64,000 nucleotides of DNA. Source: Homoserinimonas sp. OAct 916 (GTDB lineage Bacteria > Actinomycetota > Actinomycetes > Actinomycetales > Microbacteriaceae). Below are positions 52,705-61,828 of the stretch, in pieces. The notes beneath the pieces were generated by a model. That model was not told the origin of the DNA and searched no databases. It was given only the letters and a program-made list of their open reading frames with translations. Location of the stretch: assembly GCF_003260275.1 (NCBI RefSeq), contig NZ_QJHB01000001.1, forward strand, positions 186,001 to 250,000, given 5' to 3'. The position numbers and the translations under genes are program-made. Each line of letters begins with the position of its first letter. Position 1 is the first letter of the stretch.

Positions 52705-54558
52705 CTAGGGGTTGCCGTCTCTCAACCGCTCAAAAACGAGGTCGTAGAGTTCGGCGATCCGTAGGCTGTCTTTACGCACCTCGTCGACCTCGGCACGAAG
52801 CTCACGAACCTCCCTCTCGTAGGAGCGCACCAATTCAGCAATGCCTCCTTCGCTCTCGGCCTTATTCATCACCGCCCGGTTTGCCGCATGCTCTGGCGCT
52901 ATGCGAGCAAATATCCTGCTGAAGAGTCTTCTCATCGGGGCTCTATTCTTCTCTGGTAGTGCGGGTGAATCAGCTGGTCGCGTGCGTCGAAGCATCACAG
53001 TCGCGGTCCGTCTCCGACCGTACGGAGTGCATCTTTGACCAGTGGAGAGGGTCTCAACCACCAACCCGTGGCGTCGGGCCTCATCGCGCAGGGTTTTCTG
53101 CGGCAGATGCCATGTCTGCGGATTCCCCTCCTCGAACTTGCGCGACAGGTAATTTGTATCAACGGTCGCGAAAGCGAATGCCTCATCTGCCAGCGCCAAT
53201 CGCAAGCAACGAAAGACGCTTTCGCGGCCGTCTCCGGTGAGCCCTTCGAGCACGTGGTTCAGGTTGAAGTGCCACGGCAACCCGGTCTTCACCAATTCCA
53301 CACCGAATTCGAGCATCCGTCGTCGGTCGGCGAGATTGATCAACTGCCAATCAATCGGCACCGCCGTGTTCTCCTTGGCTACGTCAAGGGCCCGCGCGCT
53401 GAAGTCGACGCCGACTGCTCGATGACCGTGCTGGGCGATGACAGTCGTGGCGACACCCGTTCCGCAGCCCAGATCGACCACCGGGGCGTTTCTGGGCAAG
53501 TGTCTCGACAGGGCGCGCAGATGTGCGGCATCACCGTCCACCAGCGCAGGTGTATCGCTTGCCGCATGAACGTCATGCCAATAGTCACGATGGGTGTTGA
53601 GGGTGCCGAACCAGTTCTCGAATCGTCGCCGCGTCTCCGGCGGCGTCTCGAACCGGAACGAGGGGTCAGGAGTCTCCCAATCGGGCCCATAACACGCCGC
53701 CAGCCAATCCCCGGGCACCGCCGGGGCGGGCAGCGCCTCGCCACCCAGTGACATCGTCGTCGTCGGAACGATGGATGATCGCTCCATGGGAGTGCGCACA
53801 TGAAACGGTTGGCAGAATATTCCGTCGCGGAAGAACCCGCTGAAGATGTCGATGTAATAGGCGGATTCGTCGGCTGAACCGGAAAAATGCACCTGCAAGT
53901 GAGCGGTGCTGTGCCGCATCACCCTGTAGCCGAGACCTTCCAGTTCGTCTTCCATCCGAAAGCTCGCCAACGAGAGGTCAGACGGATGCTCGGCGGGTAA
54001 CAGCACCGCAAGATCGATATCGTCGTCGTGCGGGAGAATCTCGCCGGTGCGCACCGCCCCCAACAGGCTGCCGCCCGTGATGTAGACCTTGTAACCGAGC
54101 GTCTGCAGGTCCGTGGTGAGTCGAGCAGCGTCCACAACAAGTAGTTCGCGCACGCGGGAATTGCCTTCCAGCGCTGGCGACATTCGCTGCCATTTGTTGA
54201 CGACCAGCCATCGGCCCCGCGCGTCGCGAACTTCTACCGGCGACGCCGATCTGCCGAATCGGACACTCGACGTAGCCAAGAGTTTTCCCGACGACGAATC
54301 GCGCACTTCTATCGTTCCGAGGCCGCTCAGGTACGGCACCAGGGCTTTGGGCCATCGCAAAGTCACCTTGCCCTTTTCCGACGCAGTGCCGGGCATGGTG
54401 GACCAAATCCGGTTTCCGTCGACCAAAACATCGATGCTCCCCTCGCGCCCGCTGCCGTGGGTCGAAAAAGTGAGGCGTCGCCTGTTGGCTTCAAGTTCAG
54501 TTGTCACACAACTCGTTCCTACACCTGAGATGCCACCTGCGAGGCTCCTCGTATTCAT
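52705..54558 (-). CDS. LicD-SAM methyltransferase-coiled-coil fusion (2)
   Basis: 617 residues with the layout of the protein at 49372-51000 plus a fused C-terminal coiled coil. Beta-rich domain about 20-115; LicD domain about 140-325 with ITGGSLLGAVRTGEILPHDD and the DDDID site (178-182), then YYIDIFSGFF; methyltransferase about 345-525 with the classical VVDLGCGTGVATTVI and AVGVDFSARALDVAK; and about 540-617 a DUF6752-like tail homologous to the whole 80-residue protein at 49133-49375. ATG 54558 is used; GTG 54507, with AGGAA upstream, is a good alternative. The membrane-protein gene is 50 nt upstream on the same strand. Confidence 0.8.
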   Translation of the reverse strand: MNTRSLAGGISGVGTSCVTTELEANRRRLTFSTHGSGREGSIDVLVDGNRIWSTMPGTASEKGKVTLRWPKALVPYLSGLGTIEVRDSSSGKLLATSSVRFGRSASPVEVRDARGRWLVVNKWQRMSPALEGNSRVRELLVVDAARLTTDLQTLGYKVYITGGSLLGAVRTGEILPHDDDIDLAVLLPAEHPSDLSLASFRMEDELEGLGYRVMRHSTAHLQVHFSGSADESAYYIDIFSGFFRDGIFCQPFHVRTPMERSSIVPTTTMSLGGEALPAPAVPGDWLAACYGPDWETPDPSFRFETPPETRRRFENWFGTLNTHRDYWHDVHAASDTPALVDGDAAHLRALSRHLPRNAPVVDLGCGTGVATTVIAQHGHRAVGVDFSARALDVAKENTAVPIDWQLINLADRRRMLEFGVELVKTGLPWHFNLNHVLEGLTGDGRESVFRCLRLALADEAFAFATVDTNYLSRKFEEGNPQTWHLPQKTLRDEARRHGLVVETLSTGQRCTPYGRRRTATVMLRRTRPADSPALPEKNRAPMRRLFSRIFARIAPEHAANRAVMNKAESEGGIAELVRSYEREVRELRAEVDEVRKDSLRIAELYDLVFERLRDGNP

Positions 54559-54608
54559 GTGCCGATGTTCTCGGGGATGCTCTCCCGCATTCGCTACTTA
54601 CGCAAAGC

Positions 54609-55871
54609 CTATTGCCCACCGATGCAGACGACGTAGTTCTCGGCGCGCACGACGACGCGTTCACACTGTTCAGAAACTATTTGCTTGAAGGTCGTCTGGC
54701 CGAGCTCTCCTCGGGCTGGGTTGGCGATTATCAACGGAATCGAGTCGGCCGCATCATCCAACGCATGAAACTCCGCGCCCGCAAGGAACGCGACACTTTC
54801 AGCGGGGCCCGGGTCTCCTCGAACAGCGGTTATGCCGGCCGTTTCCATCGCTGTCGCCGCAACTCGCTGCTCCGGCAGAGTCTCGTGGCCAATTCTCGCG
54901 AGCACGGACGGAAGAACTACGGGTGCCGTGGACACAGCCATGCCCGCCGCGACCATGATCACGAGCGCGCGGCCCGCCCACCTGCCCCGTTTCCAGATCC
55001 GGAGTGACTCGCGGAACAGGTACGTGATCAGCAGCGGCACCACGGCGAACAGAACAATCGCGGCGACTGTAGACAGCGGCTCGGACATACCGGCCTCGAC
55101 CGTCCACCGCCAGGACGACTGCAGATGTGCCCAATAGATCGAAGGGCCGAGCCGAATCAGGTTGACCACCGCCACCGAAAGCGTCGGCAAAAGAGCGAAA
55201 AAAGTAAAACTGAAGCCACGAAGAATCCGTGCCTTCGACTTCCGTACTTGCGGTATTGAAAGGAGCACCACCAGCATTATTGGTATCGCGAGTGCGGCCA
55301 AGAGTTGGCTCTGCACCGCAAGACCGGCGAGCACCCCCGAGAGCCAGGGCCGCTTTGAAAGGTTGTAACTGGCCCACACGAGGAAAGCCGCAGCGGGGAT
55401 TACCCCCGAAAGGATTGCGAAGCCATCCAGCGGCAGGCCAAGTGTTGTGGTGCTCACCACAACCGCCGTCGTCGCTGCAACGAGACCCGCCCATCGGCCA
55501 CCGAGACGGATGCCGCACAACCACACACCCACGAGCAGTGCACCGAAGAAGAGAATCATGGTAGCTCGAGCGCTGACCACCGGGTCTAACCCGAATGCCA
55601 ACGCACCGGACACGGGCAACAGGGGAATCGAGCCAACTGGGGCGTACGCGCCTGTCGCCGTTACCAGGTCGCTGGCGTAGCTGGGACCCGAACCCGCGAA
55701 AACGTCACGAGGCACGCTCGATACTGCCAGTCTGTGTTTCTCAGACTCCCTCAGCCTGTCCAGGGTCAGCGAACAAACAACGACTACTGTCTGCAGCAGA
55801 GCGAAGGTCGACGCCAGCAGCCAGAATGTTATGCGAGCGCGAAACGACGGGCCTTGAACGGTGATGGTCAT
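54609..55871 (-). CDS. Polytopic membrane protein, possibly GT-C-like
   Basis: 420 residues with about 9-10 hydrophobic segments and a short C-terminal outer domain (about 345-420) holding two Cys (SEQCERVVV, YVVCIGGQ). The first outer loop (VPRDVFAGSGPSYASDLVTA) and the overall plan recall GT-C or polysaccharide-export membrane proteins, but no family signature is decisive. Codon use looks less GC-biased than in the flanking locus. It probably shares a transcript with the second LicD fusion downstream. Function unknown. Confidence 0.65.
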   Translation of the reverse strand: MTITVQGPSFRARITFWLLASTFALLQTVVVVCSLTLDRLRESEKHRLAVSSVPRDVFAGSGPSYASDLVTATGAYAPVGSIPLLPVSGALAFGLDPVVSARATMILFFGALLVGVWLCGIRLGGRWAGLVAATTAVVVSTTTLGLPLDGFAILSGVIPAAAFLVWASYNLSKRPWLSGVLAGLAVQSQLLAALAIPIMLVVLLSIPQVRKSKARILRGFSFTFFALLPTLSVAVVNLIRLGPSIYWAHLQSSWRWTVEAGMSEPLSTVAAIVLFAVVPLLITYLFRESLRIWKRGRWAGRALVIMVAAGMAVSTAPVVLPSVLARIGHETLPEQRVAATAMETAGITAVRGDPGPAESVAFLAGAEFHALDDAADSIPLIIANPARGELGQTTFKQIVSEQCERVVVRAENYVVCIGGQ

Positions 55872-55877
55872 GTCCGG

Positions 55878-56150
55878 CTAAAAGAGCCAACTCGCTTGTT
55901 CTTTGAACTGGGCACGTAATGCGGGCGCAGGGGTCTTTGAGTACGTGGCAGTCATATGGTCATCATCACGATACGCGAGGATGTTCCCCACGTCAGCTTC
56001 GCAGGTGCTCTCGGAACAGAATGAGTCAGAAAGATCAACGAAGGCTGTTCTATCTGGAAGCTCGACTTCGTCCAACAGCGGCGCGCGATCCAGGAACAGT
56101 TCTGGGAATGCTGGCGCTCCGTCAATGACGAGACCACACGTTGCGATCAA
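55878..56150 (-). pseudogene. Truncated SGNH acyltransferase remnant (C-terminal end)
   Basis: About 90 codons matching the end of an OafA/YrhL-type acyltransferase with SGNH domain: FVDLSDSFCSESTCEADVGN and the catalytic-end motif YRDDDHMTATYSKT, where the Asp and His of SGNH hydrolases lie. The N-terminal membrane domain and the GDS motif are absent. The frame stays open backwards to about 56216 and then meets a stop. No start codon with a ribosome binding site is present, so I regard it as gene debris at a recombination junction. Confidence 0.7.
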
Positions 56151-56176
56151 GGCCGAGCCGATCCACGCGAACGAGT

Positions 56177-56443
56177 TTCGCGCCCATTCGGGTCGCTGCG
56201 GGAGTTCCCGCCAAAGTCATTCGTCGTGACCATGCTTGGGAGCGTCCACACCTTTCTCTAACCAAGCCGTATTACAAATTGGACGCATCCACGGTTAAGA
56301 AGTCTGGTTATTGGAACCTCACCATCGACGACACCGATGCCAGCCCCGTGAGGGGTAGAGGTCTTGTGACGAGGGCACTCTCCAAAGGTCGGAGGGTTTC
56401 GAATAAGCTTCTGGCAAACCTCCGCTCCAGGAAAACGCCCTGA
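56177..56443 (+). pseudogene. Truncated hexapeptide acetyltransferase remnant (C-terminal end)
   Basis: The frame reads VAAGVPAKVIRRDHAWERP, the terminal coil and tail of left-handed beta-helix acetyltransferases (AGVPAKVIR), followed by a basic tail of about 60 residues (LSLTKPYYKLDASTVKKSGYW). The repeat-bearing N-terminal part is missing, and the frame runs into the oppositely oriented SGNH remnant. Both fragments are 5'-truncated and meet head to head, so a deletion or rearrangement between two acyltransferase genes is likely. Confidence 0.65.
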
Positions 56444-56470
56444 GCCACCACACGCTTCAACTCCGAGAAT

Positions 56471-59131
56471 CTACCACTGGTCTCTCGCCGCGGCTACAGA
56501 ACCCCGAGAAAACGACAAGGGCCGATCAAGCTGGCGTATAGCGTTGAACACTCGCTCTGAATTCTTCCCATCCTTTACCGGAAATGTTTTCAACGTCCGC
56601 GCCACAAACTCTCGCTTCGCCGAAGGGTTGTTCTCTAACGTGTGCAGGGAATTTACAACTTCATCACACGTAGAAACAACCGGGCCGAAACCGTCCGTTT
56701 CATAGTCGTAGTACGCCTTTCCTTCAGTGTGTTCTGCCTCGTAGATCTCCTTGTCAAACTGAAAATACACGACGGGTCGCCCGAGATACGCCATGTTGAA
56801 CGCTTGTGATGAATAGTCCGTGATCATGACCGATGAACGACAGATGATGTCCTGAATATCGTTGTCACCGTACTTCTGGACCACAACATCGTCAGGGACA
56901 TCAAAACTGGAAAGATAAGGCTGAATGTTCGGATGGGGGAGAAAGACGATTTTCAGATCATTCCGGCGTGCGTAGTCTCGCAATCCTTCCGAGTGCAGGA
57001 GGGATTTCCACTGATGCGCGAACTCGCTCGACGCGAAATTCGGGTTCAATTCACGGTCCGTGATCGTTTTCTTGCCAGCTCCGACCAAGTACTGCCGCCA
57101 CGTCGGCGCGATGACAATCTGGTTGATCTCCCCTGCAGCAATCCCGCTGCTCTTTTCCAACAGCGCATCGTGCCTGGGCAGACCTGTGAGCTTCACTTCC
57201 CTCGGGCCGAATCGAAACGGCGACGTCCCACTTATGTAGTCATGTTCGGCCTGCGTCGACGTAGCAAAAAGGTCAATATTCTTCCCGTTCAACCAATGGG
57301 ACAGATCCCCTTTGATGATTCCGTGTTGCAGAAATGTGAGCTTCCATTGGGGCTTTCCGTAGCGGCTCGCCGGCAACGGATTCGAAATGTAATGGTCAAC
57401 ATGGCTCGAGATGACATGAGCGGCCGAGAGGAGGAGGAGTCTCCAGCGATAGGATCCAAACTCGATGAGTTTGAAACCGTCTCGACTCAGTCGCGACCAA
57501 TCCGGAGAATCACGTCGCAACACGTACCAGATCTTGGTGTCGGACTTGTTCTCCCTGATCCAGCGGTACAACTGTTCGGCGCTGTCATTTGCCTCGTTGT
57601 CCTTATCCATCAGAACCCAGGCATCGAGATATCTCCTACGGATCCACACTTGGCGCAAAGTGATCCCCAGGAAGACGTCTTGAATGTTAGCCAGCTCGAA
57701 ACGCTGAGCCTGCTTCTTGGCCCAATTTTTCGTCGCGCGGGCCAAGTGGGAGGACATACGCCCGTGTACCTTCTGAAACCGCGGCGGGATGCCTCTGACC
57801 GCTTGGTTGGCCTCGGCCTCCAACACCTGACTACGCCTGAACTTGAAGTTGCTTGAGTCGACTTCTTTCGTCAGCAGTGGTTGCGGTTTGCCATCGAGTT
57901 CGAACCTAATCACACCGAGCGATGTGACCCAGAGTCTTCGTTCCTTAATGACATCGTGCCCTATCGTCCTTCGAAGCTGGGTCTTCGCAAATCGCGGTTC
58001 GACCAATTCGCCACGCACATAGATATCCTCGCGTGGCTGAGTACCGGTGTATCGATACCTGATTTGTAGAAGGTTTCGATCTGCATCCGTCGGCCCAACG
58101 TACACGTTGCCAAGATAACGTTCCTCGCTGTACCCATAAGCGAGTGCTTCCTTCATCCAAAGCGGAACTCTCATCATGTCGAAGCCAAGCACGACTTCCG
58201 GTTCAATGTGATCCATGACCTCTTCGAGCGTGCGGTGAAAGGCCGCAAGCACCTCCGGGGCCTGGGAGCGAGCACCAGACGGGTTTACAGAATCACTCTT
58301 GAACATCCAAAGGATGTCATAAATTACAAGGGTCTGGAGCCACCGGGGAACTTCACCGGCGCTCTGCTGGGCGGCCAGCAACGCATTGAGGTAGCCAGAT
58401 TTCGGCACATCCGTGTACGAGCGAGAATCCGCTTTACTATTCTGGACGGTCGAACTTCCGTCACTGCGCTGACGATAGAAGTAGTGGGCCTCAGATACCA
58501 GTCCGATCACGGGCGCGGGCGCTGCCAACAGATACCGCGATATAAAGTTTCCATCTTCGAATCGTGATCTCAACTTCTCATCGAACTTGAGCTCATTATT
58601 TTGAATGACTTCGCGCTTGAAGAAACTCATGACCGCGTTGCCATGGATAAAGTTGGGCTTCCCGATGAGATTTGTCGTCGAATTGCCAAGCCTGAAACGA
58701 AAGCTAGTTGGGTGGTTGTCGACAAATCGCTCGGGTGATTCGTGCCACATGATTATGTGGCCAGCGAACAGCACTGTGTTACGGCTTTCCGGGGCACCCA
58801 TATATTCACGAATTTCTTCGAAGAAATTGGAACTCAAAGTATCATCAGGGTCAGGGAAACAAACCCATTGGCCAGATGCCAGCGTCAAGCCTCTATTTCT
58901 TGCAGAGGCCTGCCCGCCATTCTCTTTATGGATGACTCTTACGTTGTTCGGAAACTTCCGCGCGAACTCTTCACAAAGGCGCAAAGACTCGTCTGTCGAG
59001 CCGTCGTCAACCAGAGTTATGTCGAGACTTTCAATGCCAACGGTTTGAGCCTGGAGCGAAGCGAAGTAGTCGGGAAGGTACCGTGCGACGTTGTAAACGG
59101 GAGAAATTACAGAGAACTGCCGGGTGGTCAC
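56471..59131 (-). CDS. GT2 fused to CDP-alditol phosphotransferase (TagF/TarL family)
   Basis: 886 residues. GT2 domain at about 1-330: FSVISPVYNVARYLPDYFAS, ITLVDDGSTDESL, NGGQASARNRGL and FPDPDDTLS. Glyphos_transf domain at about 500-870: YLDAWVLMDKDNEANDSAEQ, FLQHGIIKGDLSHWLN with the catalytic-type His, TGLPRHDALL, IAPTWRQY and MITDYSSQAFNMAYLGRPV. Such proteins polymerise glycerol- or ribitol-phosphate from the CDP-alditol onto a teichoic-acid primer; the fused GT2 may add the sugar of the repeat unit. GTG start with GAAGGA 7 nt upstream. The gene is visibly AT-richer than most of the window. Confidence 0.84.
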   Translation of the reverse strand: MTTRQFSVISPVYNVARYLPDYFASLQAQTVGIESLDITLVDDGSTDESLRLCEEFARKFPNNVRVIHKENGGQASARNRGLTLASGQWVCFPDPDDTLSSNFFEEIREYMGAPESRNTVLFAGHIIMWHESPERFVDNHPTSFRFRLGNSTTNLIGKPNFIHGNAVMSFFKREVIQNNELKFDEKLRSRFEDGNFISRYLLAAPAPVIGLVSEAHYFYRQRSDGSSTVQNSKADSRSYTDVPKSGYLNALLAAQQSAGEVPRWLQTLVIYDILWMFKSDSVNPSGARSQAPEVLAAFHRTLEEVMDHIEPEVVLGFDMMRVPLWMKEALAYGYSEERYLGNVYVGPTDADRNLLQIRYRYTGTQPREDIYVRGELVEPRFAKTQLRRTIGHDVIKERRLWVTSLGVIRFELDGKPQPLLTKEVDSSNFKFRRSQVLEAEANQAVRGIPPRFQKVHGRMSSHLARATKNWAKKQAQRFELANIQDVFLGITLRQVWIRRRYLDAWVLMDKDNEANDSAEQLYRWIRENKSDTKIWYVLRRDSPDWSRLSRDGFKLIEFGSYRWRLLLLSAAHVISSHVDHYISNPLPASRYGKPQWKLTFLQHGIIKGDLSHWLNGKNIDLFATSTQAEHDYISGTSPFRFGPREVKLTGLPRHDALLEKSSGIAAGEINQIVIAPTWRQYLVGAGKKTITDRELNPNFASSEFAHQWKSLLHSEGLRDYARRNDLKIVFLPHPNIQPYLSSFDVPDDVVVQKYGDNDIQDIICRSSVMITDYSSQAFNMAYLGRPVVYFQFDKEIYEAEHTEGKAYYDYETDGFGPVVSTCDEVVNSLHTLENNPSAKREFVARTLKTFPVKDGKNSERVFNAIRQLDRPLSFSRGSVAAARDQW

Positions 59132-59262
59132 GAATTAGTTCCTTCACGGATTGGTATCTGCCCCTTGGAAGGGCTCTGAACATGCTGGCTTCGGGCGACA
59201 GCGAAAACCGGGAATCCTATGAGGCTATTCGCTACTCGCCGATAAGCGGTAACTGGCAATAC

Positions 59263-61641
59263 CTATGTCAGTTTCTTGAGGCACAGAGTTCGTCCACTCC
59301 TACGCACCGCCAGGAGGTCAGTATCCCTGATCGGCAGTGGCAGATCCCGTAACGCCTGTGCGCCGAGAACTACCGGTACCGAATGTGGCTCGGCCTTTCC
59401 GCCGCGAGCGGCCAAGAGTGCAACTTCAAGCTCTCCGTCACTCGAGACGGTCCAAGAGCTCATCTGATCGGAGATGTCAAGCCTGACGGACCAATTTTGC
59501 TCCGATTTTGTGACCGTCGCGTGCGTCGCCAGGCCCGCAACGTGCGCTCCGACGATAGTGGTCTGTGGAGGCAAAATGACATTCCCAGAAAAGCCCAAGG
59601 ACCTCGGTGCGTCTGATGTGACCGCATCCAAGAAAATGCACCCCTGAGGATACTCCTCTAGCTTGAGGTTTCCGGTCGCGGCCCCGTAAGCCCTCAGCGT
59701 TCCCGTTCCTGCCGGCACCGAATGGGTTCTGCCTTCCGCCCAGCTGAGAGCCGCCTGGTTCCCGGCCACATCCTCAACACGAACTGTCCAAGACACCGAC
59801 TTCGCGGTCGAGTCCTGTTCTGCCAGGAATGGAAGGTCAGCAACAGCCTCCAATTGGCCGTCTGCGAGCTTGCTCACGCGTGTCACATGCTTGGTTTCGA
59901 AAGAATCTGCTCGAAAGATCATTTTCACGAATTGACGATTGTCAGTCGATCGAAAAGTGACTCGAATCTGCCTTTCGTCGAGAAGAACATTGCCGACGAT
60001 GCACGCAGGCCTTTCAAGAAGCAGCTTTGCGCCCACATGTCGGTTGGGGTTCGTCACGAACCTTAGTCGAAGGCCCTGCCCCACCATGCGCGAGCCCATC
60101 TCTGTCAGGGCTCCCCGGGAGGAGATGTTTCCCAGCGCCTCCGTGATGCTCAAGCCCCCTGCGGATACGCGCACGTCAAGTGTCCACTCGCTGGGGTCGC
60201 TGAGTCGAGAGACAAGGTCGTGAATTCGGAACTCTGCGACATAACCGCGACCCACGGTGTTTGCGGAGCCCGCTGCCTTCGAAGGAACTAACGCCGGTTC
60301 ATCCGACTGACGGACCACAGCATGGGTGACCGCACCATTCGACCTATTCGTCGCCAGTACCTCAACGCGATTCGGCTGCAGTTTTTGGTCGACCCCGGGG
60401 ATAGACGCGCTGCCAGAAAGCCGAAGCGTCAAGTCGGTTTGGTCGCCGACCCAGGCACCACGAACCAACTGTTGTCTCAAGGTCATCTGGTCCGGTCGAG
60501 TCAACAACACGTCAGAAGGCAGGGTATTGAGGGTGGCCTCGGTCAAAGGAAGGGAGTGGACAACGCCGGAGGGCGATACTGTGGCCGGAAAATTCGACAA
60601 TTCGTATCCGCCGCCCTCACGGAAAGAGTTCAGCTGCCCGCTCAAACCCAAGTCAAGAAGCAGCAGGGCAACTCGCTTCTCTGGCGAAACTCGCACCAGC
60701 GCACCCGATAGCTCATGCTCCCGCAGCCTCTGGAGCACCGAGCGCAGTATCTGAAAATACTCAGCATCTGCGATGGAGTCATTGTTCAAGTACCAGTGCA
60801 GATGCGTGCCGTAAATCGTGTCGTACCAACCCTCGAGGACCTCACTCGAGGCTTCGGCGCGAAGCGTCTCGAGGCTGAGATCCCAAGCGGCAACTCGATC
60901 AATGAGATCGGCCAACTCTTCGGGGCGCTGACTGATCGACGAGCGATCTTCCCGTCTCCGGTACTCGTAGGTGACATCGGTGAGCACGTTCAAACATGAA
61001 GCACGGTTGAGCATCTGCGCAATCAGCGGTTGATCCTCATAGATGACACCAATCCGAAACTTCAGCCCCTGCTGGTTCCAGAACTCACGCCGATAAACTT
61101 TGCCGACGGGATAGTTGTTGCGCAACAGCGCAGGGAACTCCCTCAGCGTGATTCCTTGGCGGGAAATCGAGTGCACGCCCTTGGCCCAGGCCGGTACCCA
61201 TTTACGAGTGGAGTCGAATCGGCTCAGCGCCCCGACAACGATATCTGCATCATTGGAGCGCGCAGAGCGCACGAGCACTGCGAGCGCATCGCGCGGGAGT
61301 CGATCGTCAGAATCGACGAAAGATACATATTGCCCCCGTGCGCGCGCGACGCCGGCGTTTCGAGCTGCCCCTGGGCCGGAATTGGCCTGGGTCAGCACCT
61401 TCACTCTCGGGTCACGGTTTGCGAGTTCGGCGGCGATAGCCGCTGAACCATCTGTTGAACCGTCATCAACCAGTATCACCTCGATGTCGCGCAAGGTTTG
61501 ATTCACGATCGATGCCAGGCTCTCGGCAAGATAGCCTTCCACGTTGTAGAAAGGAAGTATGACACTCACCGAAGGTGCATTCGGGGCGACCGTTGTTATT
61601 GCCCGTCGGACGCCGCTTCTCAGTCGTTGCCAAAGGCTCAT
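59263..61641 (-). CDS. GT2 glycosyltransferase with long beta-rich C-terminus
   Basis: 792 residues. GT-A domain at about 25-270: VSVILPFYNVEGYLAESLAS, VILVDDGSTDGSAA, NSGPGAARNAGVARARG, VSFVDSDDRLP and GVIYEDQPLIAQM. The remaining 450 residues are beta-rich and without a recognised family; they may bind the polymer or mediate oligomerisation, as the C-terminus of TarS does. ATG 61641 starts a short basic leader helix (MSLWQRLRSGVRRAI) before the domain; the frame is open to 61707. It sits between the two CDP-alditol polymerase genes, so teichoic acid glycosylation or linkage synthesis is likely. Confidence 0.8.
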   Translation of the reverse strand: MSLWQRLRSGVRRAITTVAPNAPSVSVILPFYNVEGYLAESLASIVNQTLRDIEVILVDDGSTDGSAAIAAELANRDPRVKVLTQANSGPGAARNAGVARARGQYVSFVDSDDRLPRDALAVLVRSARSNDADIVVGALSRFDSTRKWVPAWAKGVHSISRQGITLREFPALLRNNYPVGKVYRREFWNQQGLKFRIGVIYEDQPLIAQMLNRASCLNVLTDVTYEYRRREDRSSISQRPEELADLIDRVAAWDLSLETLRAEASSEVLEGWYDTIYGTHLHWYLNNDSIADAEYFQILRSVLQRLREHELSGALVRVSPEKRVALLLLDLGLSGQLNSFREGGGYELSNFPATVSPSGVVHSLPLTEATLNTLPSDVLLTRPDQMTLRQQLVRGAWVGDQTDLTLRLSGSASIPGVDQKLQPNRVEVLATNRSNGAVTHAVVRQSDEPALVPSKAAGSANTVGRGYVAEFRIHDLVSRLSDPSEWTLDVRVSAGGLSITEALGNISSRGALTEMGSRMVGQGLRLRFVTNPNRHVGAKLLLERPACIVGNVLLDERQIRVTFRSTDNRQFVKMIFRADSFETKHVTRVSKLADGQLEAVADLPFLAEQDSTAKSVSWTVRVEDVAGNQAALSWAEGRTHSVPAGTGTLRAYGAATGNLKLEEYPQGCIFLDAVTSDAPRSLGFSGNVILPPQTTIVGAHVAGLATHATVTKSEQNWSVRLDISDQMSSWTVSSDGELEVALLAARGGKAEPHSVPVVLGAQALRDLPLPIRDTDLLAVRRSGRTLCLKKLT

Positions 61642-61721
61642 CTGGCTGCTGCTCTCAATTCTTGACTCCGGCAGCCCATCGGCCAGCCCGCGTCCATACT
61701 CGCACACGCCGCAGCTCGCCT

Positions 61722-61746
61722 CCTCCCCATGCTATTTTTGGGGAGG
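61722..61746. promoter_or_regulatory. Inverted repeat between divergent teichoic-acid genes
   Basis: CCTCCCC (61722-61728) and GGGGAGG (61740-61746) form a perfect 7-bp inverted repeat around the AT-rich 11-nt loop ATGCTATTTTT. It lies in the 187-bp gap between two divergent genes, where a terminator would have no purpose, so a regulator binding site is the better reading. Confidence 0.45.
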
Positions 61747-61828
61747 CTCATCAGACGGCCGGGTGCTGCTGACATTTGAAGCCTGATCGACTACGCACGC
61801 AAACCCCTGAAGGAGCTGGTCTCGGGAG

